A stretch of DNA of 64,000 nt from Tenodera sinensis (Eukaryota > Arthropoda > Insecta > Mantodea > Mantidae). Location of the stretch: NCBI GenBank assembly GCA_030765045.1, contig CM060968.1:110201404-110265403 (forward strand), given 5' to 3'. The position numbers were made by a program, and so were the translations under genes. Below are positions 24,837-38,622 of this stretch, piece after piece (position 1 is the first letter of the stretch; each line of letters opens with the position of its first letter). Under the pieces are notes generated by a model. That model searched no databases and was not told the origin of the DNA. It saw nothing but the letters and a program-made list of their open reading frames with translations.

Positions 24837-26220
24837 GAGATCTCATGCATTCGAATGTCATAATTCGGATACTGTTACCCACTAGTAGTAGTATTCGCTA
24901 ATCGAAATTTCATGCATTCGACTGCAATAATTCGGATACTGTCACTCACTAGTAGTAGTATTCGCTAATCGAAATCTCATGCATTCGAATGCAAGTTCTC
25001 GGATACTGTCACTCACTAGTAGTAGTATTCGCTAATCGAAATTTCATGCATTTGAATGCAGGTTCTCGGATACTGTCACTCACTAGTAGTAGTATTCGCT
25101 AATCGAAATTTCATGCATTCGAATGCAAGTTCTCGGATACTGTCACTCACTAGTAGTAGTATTCGCTAATCGAAATCTCATGCATTCGAATGCAAGTTCT
25201 CGGATACTGTCACTCACTAGTAGTAGTATCCGCTAATCGAAATTTCATGCATTCGAATGCAATAATTCGGATACTGTCACTCACTAGTAGTAGTATTCGC
25301 TAATCGAAATTTCATGCAATTAGAATGCAATAATTTGGATACTGTCACTCACTAGTAGTAGTATTCGCTAATCGAGATCTCATGCATTCGAATGCAATAA
25401 TTCGGATACTGTCACTCACTAGTAGTAGTATTCGCTAATCGAAATCTCATGCATTCGAATGCAAGTTCTCGGATACTGTCACTCACTAGTAGTAGTATTC
25501 GCTAATCCAAATTTCATGCATTCGAATGCAAGTTCTCGGATACTGTCACTCACTAGTAGTAGTATCCGCTAATCGAAATTTCATGCATTCGAATGCAATA
25601 ATTCGGATACTGTCACTCACTAGTAGTAGTATTCGCTAATCGAAATTTCATGCATTCGAATGCAATAATTTGGATACTGTCACTCACTAGTAGTAGTATT
25701 CGCTAATCGAAATTTCATGCATTCGAATGCAATAATTCGGATACTGTCACTCACTAGTAGTAGTATTCGCTAATCGAAATTTCATGCATTCGAATGCAAT
25801 AATTCGGATACTGTCACTCACTAGTAGTAGTATTCGCTAATCGAAATTTCATGCAATTAGAATGCAATAATTTGGATACTGTCACTCACTAGTAGTAGTA
25901 TTCGCTAATCGAAATTTCATGCATTCGAATGCAATAATTCGGATACTGTCACTCACTAGTAGTAGTATTCGCTAATTGAAATTTTATGCATTCGAATGCA
26001 AGTTCTCGGATACTGTCACACACTAGTAGTAGTATTCGCTATACGAAATCTCATGCATTCGAATGCAAGTTCTCGGATACTGTCACCCACTAGTAGTAGT
26101 ATCCGCTAATCGAAATTTCATGCATTCGAATGCAATTATTCGGATACTGTTACTCACTAGTAGTAGTGTTCGCTAATCGAAATTTCATGCATTCGAATGC
26201 AGTTATTCGGATACTGTTAC
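23470..26220 (+). repeat. 2751-bp tandem duplication, copy 1 (41 monomers)
   Basis: Markers at +2751 are AGTAGAAGT (near 23474/26225), CTACCAC (23530/26281), TTGACTAATC (24289/27040) and GAATGTCATAATTCGG (24850/27601 region). The last 2 kb holds AATCCAAAT, CAATTAGAATG, TTTTATGC, CTATACGAAATC and GTTACTCAC units not seen to the left. Copy differences include CATTTGAATGCAAATT against CATTCGAATGCAAATT near the start, and GTCACCCAC against GTCACTCAC near 26091/28841. Confidence 0.86.
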
Positions 26221-28971
26221 TCACTAGTAGAAGTATTCGCTAATCGAAATTTCATGCATTCGAATGCAAATTCTCGGATACTACCACTCACTGGTAGTAG
26301 TATTCGCTAATCGAAATTTCATGCATTTGAATGCAAGTTCTCGGATACTGTCACTCACTAGTAGTCGTATTCGCTAATCGAAATTTCATGCATTCCAATG
26401 CAAGTTCTCGGATACTGTCAGTCACTAGTAGTAGTATTCGCTAATCGAAATCTCATGCATTCGAATGCAAGTTCTCGGATACTGTCACTCACTAGTAGTA
26501 GTATTCGCTAATCGAAATCTCATGCATTCGAATGCAAGTTCTCGGATACTGTCACTCACTAGTAGTAGTATTCGCTAATCGAAATTTCATGCATTCGAAT
26601 GCAAGTTCTCGGATACTGTCACTCACTAGTAGTAGTATTCGCTAATCGAAATCTCATGCATTCGAATGCAAGTTCTCGGATACTGTCACTCACTAGTAGT
26701 AGTATTCGCTAATCGAAATTTCATGCATTCGAATGCAATAATTCTGATACTGTCACTCACTAGTAGTAGTATTCGCTAATCGAAATTTCATGCATTCGAA
26801 TGCAATAATTCGGATACTGTCACTCACTCGTAGTAGTATTCGCTAATCGAAATTTCATGCATTCGAATGCAAGTTCTCAGGTACTGTCACTCACTAGTAG
26901 TAGTATCCGCTAATCGAAATTTCATGCATTCGAATGCAATAATTTGGATACTGTCACTCACTAGTAGTAGTATTCGCTAATCGAAATCTCATGCATTCGA
27001 ATGCAAGTTCTCGGACACTGTCACTCACTAGTAGTAGTATTGACTAATCGAAATTTCATGCATTCGAATGCAATAATTCGGATACTGTCACTCACTAGTA
27101 GTAGTATTCGTTAATCGAAATTTCATGCAATTCTAATGCAATAATTTGGATACTGTCACTCACTAGTAGTAGTATTCCCTAATCGAAATTTCATGCATTC
27201 GAATTCAAGTTCTCGGATACTGTCACTCACTAGTAGTAGTATCCGCTAATCAAAATTTCATGCATTCGAATGCAATAATTCGGATACTGTCACTCACTAG
27301 TAGTAGTATTCGCTAATCGAAATTTCATGCAATTCTAATGCAATAATTTGGATACTGTCACTCACTAGTAGTAGTATTCCCTAATCGAAATTTCATGCAT
27401 TCGAATGCAATAATTCGGATACTGTCACTCACTAGTAGTAGTATTCGCTAATCGAAATTTCATGCATTCGAATTCAAGTTCTCGGATACTGTCACTCACT
27501 AGTAGTAGTATCCGCTAATCGAAATTTCATGCATTCGAATGCAATAATTCGGATACTGTCACTCACTAGTAGTAGTATTCGCTAATCGAGATCTCATGCA
27601 TTCGAATGTCATAATTCGGATACTGTTACCCACTAGTAGTAGTATTCGCTAATCGAAATTTCATGCATTCGACTGCAATAATTCGGATACTGTCACTCAC
27701 TAGTAGTAGTATTCGCTAATCGAAATCTCATGCATTCGAATGCAAGTTCTCGGATACTGTCACTCACTAGTAGTAGTATTCGCTAATCGAAATTTCATGC
27801 ATTTGAATGCAGGTTCTCGGATACTTTCACTCACTAGTAGTAGTATTCGTTAATTGAAATTTCATGCATTCGAATGCAAGTTCTCGGATACTGTCACTCA
27901 CTAGTAGTAGTATTCGCTAATCGAAATCTCATGCATTCGAATGCAAGTTCTCGGATACTGTCACTCACTAGTAGTAGTATCCGCTAATCGAAATTTCATG
28001 CATTCGAATGCAATAATTCGGATACTGTCACTCACTAGTAGTAGTATTCGCTAATCGAAATTTCATGCAATTAGAATGCAATAATTTGGATACTGTCACT
28101 CACTAGTAGTAGTATTCGCTAATCGAGATCTCATGCATTCGAATGCAATAATTCGGATACTGTCACTCACTAGTAGTAGTATTCGCTAATCGAAATCTCA
28201 TGCATTCGAATGCAAGTTCTCGGATACTGTCACTCACTAGTAGTAGTATTCGCTAATCCAAATTTCATGCATTCGAATGCAAGTTCTCGGATACTGTCAC
28301 TCACTAGTAGTAGTATCCGCTAATCGAAATTTCATGCATTCGAATGCAATAATTCGGATACTGTCACTCACTAGTAGTAGTATTCGCTAATCGAAATTTC
28401 ATGCATTCGAATGCAATAATTTGGATACTGTCACTCACTAGTAGTAGTATTCGCTAATCGAAATTTCATGCATTCGAATGCAATAATTCGGATACTGTCA
28501 CTCACTAGTAGTAGTATTCGCTAATCGAAATTTCATGCATTCGAATGCAATAATTCGGATACTGTCACTCACTAGTAGTAGTATTCGCTAATCGAAATTT
28601 CATGCAATTAGAATGCAATAATTTGGATACTGTCACTCACTAGTAGTAGTATTCGCTAATCGAAATTTCATGCATTCGAATGCAATAATTCGGATACTGT
28701 CACTCACTAGTAGTAGTATTCGCTAATTGAAATTTTATGCATTCGAATGCAAGTTCTCGGATACTGTCACACACTAGTAGTAGTATTCGCTATACGAAAT
28801 CTCATGCATTCGAATGCAAGTTCTCGGATACTGTCACTCACTAGTAGTAGTATCCGCTAATCGAAATTTCATGCATTCGAATGCAATTATTCGGATACTG
28901 TTACTCACTAGTAGTAGTGTTCGCTAATCGAAATTTCATGCATTCGAATGCAGTTATTCGGATACTGTTAC
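26221..28971 (+). repeat. 2751-bp tandem duplication, copy 2
   Basis: Adjacent to copy 1. The left junction joins a GTTACTCAC unit to the AGTAGAAGT marker. Private changes in this copy include GGATACTTTCACTC and TATTCGTTAATTG near 27825-27855. The right end passes into TTCGGTAATCG (28987), which belongs to the next block. Confidence 0.86.
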
Positions 28972-31900
28972 TCACTAGTAGTAGTATTCGGTAATCGAAA
29001 TTTCATGCATTCGAATGCAATAATTCGGATACTGTCACAAACTAGTAGTAGTATTCGCTGATCGAAATCTCATGCATTCGAATGGAAGTTCTCGGATACT
29101 GTCACTCACTAGTAGAAGTATTCGCTAATCGAAATTTCATGCATTCGAATGCAAGGTCTCGGATACTACATCTCACTAGTAGTAGTATTCGCTAATCGAA
29201 ATTTCATGCATTTGAATGCAAGTTCTCGGATACTGTCACTCACTAGTAGTAGTATTCGCTAATCGAAATTTCATGCATTCGAATGCAAGTTCTCGGATAC
29301 TGTCACTCACTAGTAGTAGTATTCGCTAATCGAATTCTCATGCATTCGAATGCAAGTTCTCGGATACTGTCACTCACTAGTAGTAGTATTCGCTAATCGA
29401 AATCTCATGCATTCGAATGCAAGTTCTCGAAATATTCACTCACTAGTCGTAGTATTCGCTAATCGAAATCTCATGCATTCGAATGCAAGTTCTCGGATAC
29501 TGTCACTCACTAGTAGTAGTATTCGCTAATCGAAATTTCATGCATTCGAATGCAATAATTCGGATACTGTCACTCACTAGTAGTAGTATTCGCCAATCGA
29601 AATTTCATGCATTCGAATGCAATAATTCGGATACTGTCACTCACTCGTAGTAGTATTCGCTAATCGAAATTTCATGAATTCGAATGCAAGTTCTCAGGTA
29701 CTGTCTCTCACTAGTAGTAGTATCCGCTAATCGAAATTTCATGCATTCGAATGCAATAATTTGGATACTGTCACTCACTAGTAGTAGTATTCGCTAATCG
29801 AAATCTCATGCATTCGAATGCAAGTTCTCGGATACTGTCACTCACTAGTAGTAGTATTCGCTAATCGAAATTTCATGCATTCGAATGCAATAATTCGGAT
29901 ACTGTCACTCACTAGTGGTAGTATTCGCTAATCGAAATTTCATGCATTCGAATGCAATAATTCGGATACTGTCACTCACTAGTAGTAGTATTCGCTAATC
30001 GAAATTTCATGCATTCGAATGCAATAATTCGGATACTGTCACTCACTAGTAGTAGTATTCGCTAATCGAAATTTCATGCAATTCGAATGCAATAATTTGG
30101 ATACTGTCACTCACTAGTAGTAGTATTCCCTAATCGAAATTTCGTGCATTCGAATACAATAATTCGGATACTGTCACTCACTAGTAGTAGTATTCGCTAA
30201 TCGAAATTTCATGCATTCGAATTCAAGTTCTCGGATACTGTCACTCACTAGTAGTAGTATCCGCTAATCGAAATTTCATGCATTCGAATGCAATAATTCG
30301 GATACTGTCACTCACTAGTAGTAGTATTCGCTAATCGAAATTTCATGCAATTCGAATGCAATAATTTGGATACTGTAACTCACTAGTAGTAGTATTCCCT
30401 AATCGAAATTTCATGCATTCGAATGCAATAATTCGGATACTGTCACTCACTATTAGCAGTATTCGCTAATTGAAATTTCATGCATTCGAATGCAAGTTCT
30501 CGGATACTGTCACACACTAGTAGTAGTATTCGCTAATCGAAATCTCATGCATTCGAATGCAAGTTCTCGGATACTTACACTAACTAGTAGTAGTATCCGC
30601 TAATCGAAATTTCATGCATTCGAATGCAATTATTCGGAAACTGTCACTCACTAGTAGTAGTGTTCGCGAATCGAAATTTCATGCATTCGATTGCAATAAT
30701 TCGGATACTGTCACTCACTAATAGTAGTATTCGCTAATCGAAATTTCATGCATTCGAATGCAATAATTCGGATACTGTCACTCACTAGTAGTAGTATTCG
30801 CTAATCGAAATTTCATGCATTCGAATGCAATAATTCGGATACTGTCACTCACTAGTAGTAGTATTCGCTAATCGAAATTTCATGCATTCGAATGCAAGTT
30901 CTCGGATACTGTCACTCACTAGTAGTAGTATCCGCTAATCGAAATTTCATGCATTCGAATGCAATAATTCGGATACTGTCACTCACTAGTAGTAGTATTC
31001 GCTAATCGAAATTTCATGCATTCGAATGCAATAATTTGGATACTGTCACTCACTAGTAGTAGTACTCGCTAATCGAAATTTCATGCATTCGAATGCAATA
31101 ATTCGGATACTGTCACTCACTAGTAGTAGTATTCGCTAATCGAAATCTCATGCATTCGAATGCAAGTTCTCGGATACTGTCACTCACTACTAGAAGTATT
31201 CGCTAATCGAAATTTCATGCATTCGATTTCAAGTTCTCGGATACTACCACTCACTGGTAGTAGTATTCGCTAATCGAAATTTCATGCATTGGAATGCAAG
31301 TTCTCGGATACTGTCACTCACTAGTAGTCGTATTCGCTAATCGAAATTTCATGCATTCCAATGCAAGCTCTCGGATACTGTCACTCACTAGTAGTAGTAT
31401 TCGCTAATCGAAATCTCATGCATTCGAATGCAAGTTCTCGGATACTGTCACTCACTAGTAGTAGTATTCGCTAATCGAAATCTCATGCATTCGAATGCAA
31501 GTTCTCGGATACTGTCACTCACTAGTAGTAGTATTCGCTAATCGAAATTTCATGCATTCGAATGCAAGTTCTCGGATACTGTCACTCACTAGTAGTAGTA
31601 TTCGCTAATCGAAATCTCATGCATTCGAATGCAAGTTCTCGGATACTGTCACTCACTAGTAGTAGTATTCGCTAATCGAAATTTCATGCATTCGAATGCA
31701 ATAATTCGGATACTGTCACTCACTAGTAGTAGTATTCGCTAATCGAAATTTCATGCATTCGAATGCAATAATTCGGATACTGTCACTCACTCGTAGTAGT
31801 ATTCGCTAATCGAAATTTCATGCATACGAATGCAAGTTCTCAGGTACTGTCACTCACTAGTAGTAGTTTCCGCTAATCGAAATTTCATGCATTCGAATGC

Positions 31901-32325
31901 AATAATTTGGATACTGTCACTCACTAGTAGTAGTATTCGCTAATCGAAATCTCATGCATTCGAATGCAAGTTCTCGGATACTGTCACTCACTAGTAGTAG
32001 TATTCGCTAATCGAAATTTCATGCATTCGAATGCAATAATTCGGATACTGTCAGTCACTAGTAGTAGTATTCGCTAATCGAAATTTCATGCATTCGAATG
32101 CAATAATTCGGATACTGTCACTCACTAGTAGTAGTATTCGCTAATCGAAATTTCATGCAATTCTAATGCAATAATTTGGATACTGTCACTCACTAGTAGT
32201 AGTATTCCCTAATCGAAATTTCATGCATTCGAATGCAATAATTCGGATACTGTCACTCACTAGTAGTAGTATTCGCTAATCGAAATTTCATGCATTCGAA
32301 TTCAAGTTCTCGGATACTGTCACTC
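27900..32325 (+). repeat. 4426-bp higher-order unit, copy 1 (66 monomers)
   Basis: Markers match copy 2 at +4426 in the left part (AATCCAAAT 28255/32681; CAATTAG 28605/33031). They match at +4359 in the middle (TTTTATGC 28731/33090; CTACATCTC 29166/33525; GTCTCTCAC 29703/34062) and at +4091 in the right part (CTACCAC 31244/35335; AGTTTCCGC 31867/35958). The two steps are losses of one and four whole units from copy 2. Confidence 0.82.
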
Positions 32326-35300
32326 ACTAGTAGTAGTATTCGCTAATCGAAATCTCATGCATTCGAATGCAAGTTCTCGGATACTGTCACTCACTAGTAG
32401 TAGTATCCGCTAATCGAAATTTCATGCATTCGAATGCAATAATTTGGATACTGTCACTCACTAGTAGTAGTATTCGCTAATCGAAATTTCATGCAATTAG
32501 AATGCAATAATTTGGATACTGTCACTCACTAGTAGTAGTATTCGCTAATCGAGATCTCATGCATTCGAATGCAATAATTCGGATACTGTCACTCACTAGT
32601 AGTAGTATTCGCTAATCGAAATCTCATGCATTCGAATGCAAGTTCTCGGATACTGTCACTCACTAGTAGTAGTATTCGCTAATCCAAATTTCATGCATTC
32701 GAATGCAAGTTCTCGGATACTGTCACTCACTAGTAGTAGTATCCGCTAATCGAAATTTCATGCATTCGAATGCAATAATTCGGATACTGTCACACACTAG
32801 TAGTAGTATTCGCTAATCGAAATTTCATGCATTTGAATGCAATAATTTGGATACTGTCACTCACTAGTAGTAGTATTCGCTAATCGAAATTTCATGCATT
32901 CGAATGCAATAATTCGGATACTGTCACTCACTAGTAGTAGTATTCGCTAATCGAAATTTCATGCATTCGAATGCAATAATTCGGATACTGTCACTCACTA
33001 GTAGTAGTATTCGCTAATCGAAATTTCATGCAATTAGAATGCAATAATTTGGATACTGTCACTCACTAGTAGTAGTATTCGCTAATTGAAATTTTATGCA
33101 TTCGAATGCAAGTTCTCGGATACTGTCACACACTAGTAGTAGTATTCGCTATACGAAATCTCATGCATTCGAATGCAAGTTCTCGGATACTGTCACTCAC
33201 TAGTAGTAGTATCCGCTAATCGAAATTTCATGCATTCGAATGCAATTATTCGGATACTTTTACTCACTAGTAGTAGTGTTCGCTAATCGAAATTTCATGC
33301 ATTCGAATGCAGTTATTCGGATAATGTTACTCACTAGTAGTAGTATTCGGTAATCGAAATTTCATGCATTCGAATGCAATAATTCGGATACTGTCACACA
33401 CTAGTAGTAGTATTCGCTGATCGAAATCTCATGCATTCGAATGGAAGTTCTCGGATACTGTCACTCACTAGTAGAAGTATTCGCTAATCGAAATTTCATG
33501 CATTCGAATGCAAGGTCTCGGATACTACATCTCACTAGTAGTAGTATTCGCTAATCGAAATTTCATGCATTTGAATGCAAGTTCTCGGATACTGTCACTC
33601 ACTAGTAGTAGTATTCGCTAATCGAAATTTCATGCATTCGAATGCAAGTTCTCGGATACTGTCACTCACTAGTAGTAGTATTCGCTAATCGAAATCTCAT
33701 GCATTCGAATGCAAGTTCTCGGATACTGTCACTCACTAGTAGTAGTATTCGCTAATCGAAATCTCATGCATTCGAATGCAAGTTCTCGAAATATTCACTC
33801 ACTAGTCGTAGTATTCGCTAATCGAAATCTCATGCATTCGAATGCAAGTTCTCGGATACTGTCACTCACTAGTAGAAGTATTCGCTAATCGAAATTTCAT
33901 GCATTCGAATGCAATAATTCGGATACTGTCACTCACTAGTAGTAGTATTCGCTAATCGAAATTTCATGCATTCGAATGCAATAATTCGGATACTGTCACT
34001 CACTCGTAGTAGTATTCGCTAATCGAAATTTCATGCATTCGAATGCAAGTTCTCAGGTACTGTCTCTCACTAGTAGTAGTATCCGCTAATCGAAATTTCA
34101 TGCATTCGAATGCAATAATTTGGATACTGTCACTCACTAGTAGTAGTATTCGCTAATCGAAATCTCATGCATTCGAATGCAAGTTCTCGGATACTGTCAC
34201 TCACTAGTAGTAGTATTCGCTAATCGAAATTTCATGCATTCGAATGCAATAATTTGGATACTGTCACTCACTAGTGGTAGTATTCGCTAATCGAAATTTC
34301 ATGCATTCGAATGCAATAACTCGGATACTGTCACTCACTAGTAGTGGTATTCGCTAATCGAAATTTCATGCATTCGAATGCAATAATTCGGATACTGTCA
34401 CTCACTAGTAGTAGTATTCGCTAATCGAAATTTCATGCAATTCGAATGCAATAATTTGGATACTGTCACTCACTAGTAGTAGTATTCCCTAATCAAAATT
34501 TCATGCATTCGAATGCAATAATTCGGATACTGTCACTCACTAGTAGTAGTATTCGCTAATCGAAATTTCATGCATTCGAATTCAAGTTCTCGGATACTGT
34601 CACTCACTAGTAGTAGTATCCGCTAATCGAAATTTCATGCATTCGAATGCAATAATTCGGATACTGTCACTCACTAGTAGTAGTATTCGCTAATCGAAAT
34701 TTCATGCAATTCGAATGCAATAATTTGGATACTATCACTCACTAGTAGTAGTATTCCCTAATCGAAATTTCATGCATTCGAATGCAATAATTCGGATACT
34801 GTCACTCACTATTAGCAGTATTCGCTAATTGAAATTTCATGCATTCGAATGCAAGTTCTCGGATACTGTCACACACTAGTAGTAGTATTCGCTAATCGAA
34901 ATCTCATGCATTCGAATGCAAGTTCTCGGATACTTACACTCACTAGTAGTAGTATCCGCTAATCGAAATTTCATGCATTCGAATGCAAGTTCTCGGATAC
35001 TGTCACTCACTAGTAGTAGTATCCGCTAATCGAAATTTCATGCATTCGAATGCAATAATTCGGATACTGTCACTCACTAGTAGTAGTATTCGCTAATCGA
35101 AATTTCATGCATTCGAATGCAATAATTTGGATACTGTCACTCACTAGTAGTAGTACTCGCTAATCGAAATTTCATGCATTCGAATGCAATAATTCGGATA
35201 CTGTCACTCACTAGTAGTAGTATTCGCTAATCGAAATCTCATGCATTCGAATGCAAGTTCTCGGATACTGTCACTCACTAGTAGAAGTATTCGCTAATCG

Positions 35301-36415
35301 AAATTTCATGCATTCGATTTCAAGTTCTCGGATACTACCACTCACTGGTAGTAGTATTCGCTAATCGAAATTTCATGCATTTGAATGCAAGTTCTCGGAT
35401 ACTGTCACTCACTAGTAGTCGTATTCGCTAATCGAAATTTCATGCATTCCAATGCAAGTTCTCGGATACTGTCACTCACTAGTAGTAGTATTCGCTAATC
35501 GAAATCTCATGCATTCGAATGCAAGTTCTCGGATACTGTCACTCACTAGTAGTAGTATTCGCTAATCGAAATCTCATGCATTCGAATGCAAGTTCTCGGA
35601 TACTGTCACTCACTAGTAGTAGTATTCGCTAATCGAAATTTCATGCATTCGAATGCAAGTTCTCGGATACTGTCACTCACTAGTAGTAGTATTCGCTAAT
35701 CGAAATCTCATGCATTCGAATGCAAGTTCTCGGATACTGTCACTCACTAGTAGTAGTATTCGCTAATCGAAATTTCATGCATTCGAATGCAATAATTCGG
35801 ATACTGTCACTCACTAGTAGTAGTATTCGCTAATCGAAATTTCATGCATTCGAATGCAATAATTCGGATACTGTCACTCACTCGTAGTAGTATTCGCTAA
35901 TCGAAATTTCATGCATTCGAATGCAAGTTCTCAGGTACTGTCACTCACTAGTAGTAGTTTCCGCTAATCGAAATTTCATGCATTCGAATGCAATAATTTG
36001 GATACTGTCACTCACTAGTAGTAGTATTCGCTAATCGAAATCTCATGCATTCGAATGCAAGTTCTCGGATACTGTCACTCACTAGTAGTAGTATTCGCTA
36101 ATCGAAATTTCATGCATTCGAATGCAATAATTCGGATACTGTCAGTCACTAGTAGTAGTATTCGCTAATCGAAATTTCATGCATTCGAATGCAATAATTC
36201 GGATACTGTCACTCACTAGTAGTAGTATTCGCTAATCGAAATTTCATGCAATTCTAATGCAATAATTTGGATACTGTCACTCACTAGTAGTGGTATTCCC
36301 TAATCGAAATTTCATGCATTCGAATGCAATAATTCGGATACTGTCACTCACTAGTAGTAGTATTCGCTAATCGAAATTTCATGCATTCGAATTCAAGTTC
36401 TCGGATACTGTCACT
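32326..36415 (+). repeat. 4426-bp higher-order unit, shortened copy 2
   Basis: This copy lacks one unit, the one after CAATTAG near 33.05 kb. It also lacks a run of four units after TACTTACACTCAC near 34.97 kb, where copy 1 has the GGAAACTG, AGTGTTCGC, CGATTGC and CACTAATAG units. Both losses are exact in monomer register, as expected from unequal exchange or slippage inside the array. The right edge is near 36415 (AGTGGTAGTATCCGC). Confidence 0.8.
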
Positions 36416-38622
36416 CACTAGTGGTAGTATCCGCTAATCGAAATTTCATGCATTCGAATGCAATAATTCGGATACTGTCACTCACTAGTAGTAGTATTCG
36501 CTAATCGAAATTTCATGCAATTCGAATACAATAATTTGGATACTGTCACTCACTAGTAGTAGTATTCCCTAATCGAAATTTCATGCATTCGAATGCAATA
36601 ATTCGGATACTGTCACTCACTAGTAGCAGTATTCGCTAATTGAAATTTCATGCATTCGAATGCAAGTTCTCGGATACTGTCACACACTAGTAGTAGTATT
36701 CGATAATCGAAATCTCATGCATTCGAATGCAAGTTCTCGGACACTTACACTCACTAGTAGTAGTATCCGCTAATCGAAATTTCATGCATTCGAATGCAAT
36801 TATTCGGAAACTGTCACTCACTAGTAGTAGTGTTCGCTAATCGAAATTTCATGCATTCGAATTCAAGTTCTCGGATACTGTCACTCACTAGTAGTAGTAT
36901 CCGCTAATCGAAATTTCATGCATTCGAATGCAATAATTCGGATACTGTCACTCACTAGTAGTAGTATTCGCTAATCGAGATCTCATGCATTCGAATGCAA
37001 TAATTCGGATACTGTCACCCACTAGTAGTAGTATTCGCTAATCGAAATTTCATGCATTCGACTGCAATAATTCGGATACTGTCACTCACTAGTAGTAGTA
37101 TTCGCTAATCGAAATCTCATGCATTCGAATGCAAGTTCTCGGATACTGTCACTCACTAGTAGTAGTATTCGCTAATCGAAATTTCATGCATTTGAATGCA
37201 GGTTCTCGGATACTGTCACTCACTGGTAGTAGTATTCGCTAATCGAAATTTCATGCATTCGAATGCAAGTTCTCGGATACTGTCACTCACTAGTAGTAGT
37301 ATTCGCTAATCGAAATCTCATGCATTCGAATGCAAGTTCTCGGATGCTGTCACTCACTAGTAGTAGTATCCGCTAATCGAAATTTCATGCATTCGATTGC
37401 AATAATTCGGATACTGTCACTCACTAGTAGTAGTATTCGCTAATCGAAATTTCATGCAATTAGAATGCAATAATTTGGATACTGTCACTCACTAGTAGTA
37501 GTATTCGCTAATCGAGATCTCATGCATTCGAATGCAATAATTCGGATACTGTCACTCACTAGTAGTAGTATTCGCTAATCGAAATCTCATGCATTCGAAT
37601 GCAAGTTCTCGGATACTGTCACTCACTAGTAGTAGTATTCGCTAATCCAAATTTCATGCATTCGAATGCAAGTTCTCGGATACTGTCACTCACTAGTAGT
37701 AGTATCCGCTAATCGAAATTTCATGCATTCGAATGCAATAATTCGGATACTGTCACTCACTAGTAGTAGTATTCGCTAATCGAAATTTCATGCATTCGAA
37801 TGCAATAATTTGGATACTGTCACTCACTAGTAGTAGTATTCGCTAATCGAAATTTCATGCATTCGAATGCAATAATTCGGATACTGTCACTCACTAGTAG
37901 TAGTGTTCGCTAATCGAAATTTCATGCATTCGAATGCAATAATTCGGATACTGTCACTCACTGGTAGTAGTATTCGCTAATCGAAATTTCATGCAATTAG
38001 AATGCAATAATTTGGATACTTTCACTCACTAGTAGTAGTATTCGCTAATCGAAATTTCATGAATTCGAATGCAATAATTCGGATACTGTCACTCACTAGT
38101 AGTAGTATTCGCTAATTGAAATTTTATGCATTCGAATGCAAGTTCTCGGATACTGTCACACACTAGTAGTAGTATTCGCTATACGAAATCTCATGCATTC
38201 GAATGCAAGTTCTCGGATACTGTCACTCACTAGTAGTAGTATCCGCTAATCGAAATTTCATGCATTCGAATGCAATTATTCGGATACTGTTACTCACTAG
38301 TAGTAGTGTTCGCTAATCGAAATTTCATGCATTCGAATGCAGTTATTCGGATACTGTTACTCACTAGTAGTAGTATTCGGTAATCGAAATTTCATGCATT
38401 CGAATGCAATAATTCGGATACTGTCACACACTAGTAGTAGTATTCGCTGATCGAAATCTCATGCATTCGAATGGAAGTTCTCGGATACTGTCACTCACTA
38501 GTAGAAGTATTCGCTAATGGAAATTTCATGCATTCGAATGCAAGGTCTCGGATACTACATCTCACTAGTAGTAGTATTCGCTAATCGAAATTTCATGCAT
38601 TTGAATGCAAGTTCTCGGATAC
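34867..38622 (+). repeat. 3756-bp tandem duplication, copy 1 (56 monomers)
   Basis: Markers at +3756 are TACTTACACTCAC (34931/38687), CTACCAC (35335/39091), AGTTTCCGC (35958/39714) and CTACATCTC (38555/42311). Between them the offset rises to 3824 (GTCACCC 37014/40838), because this copy lacks one unit (CGATTGC with CACTAATAG) present near 40.6 kb. It returns to 3756 because copy 2 lacks one unit near 41.1 kb. Confidence 0.85.
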
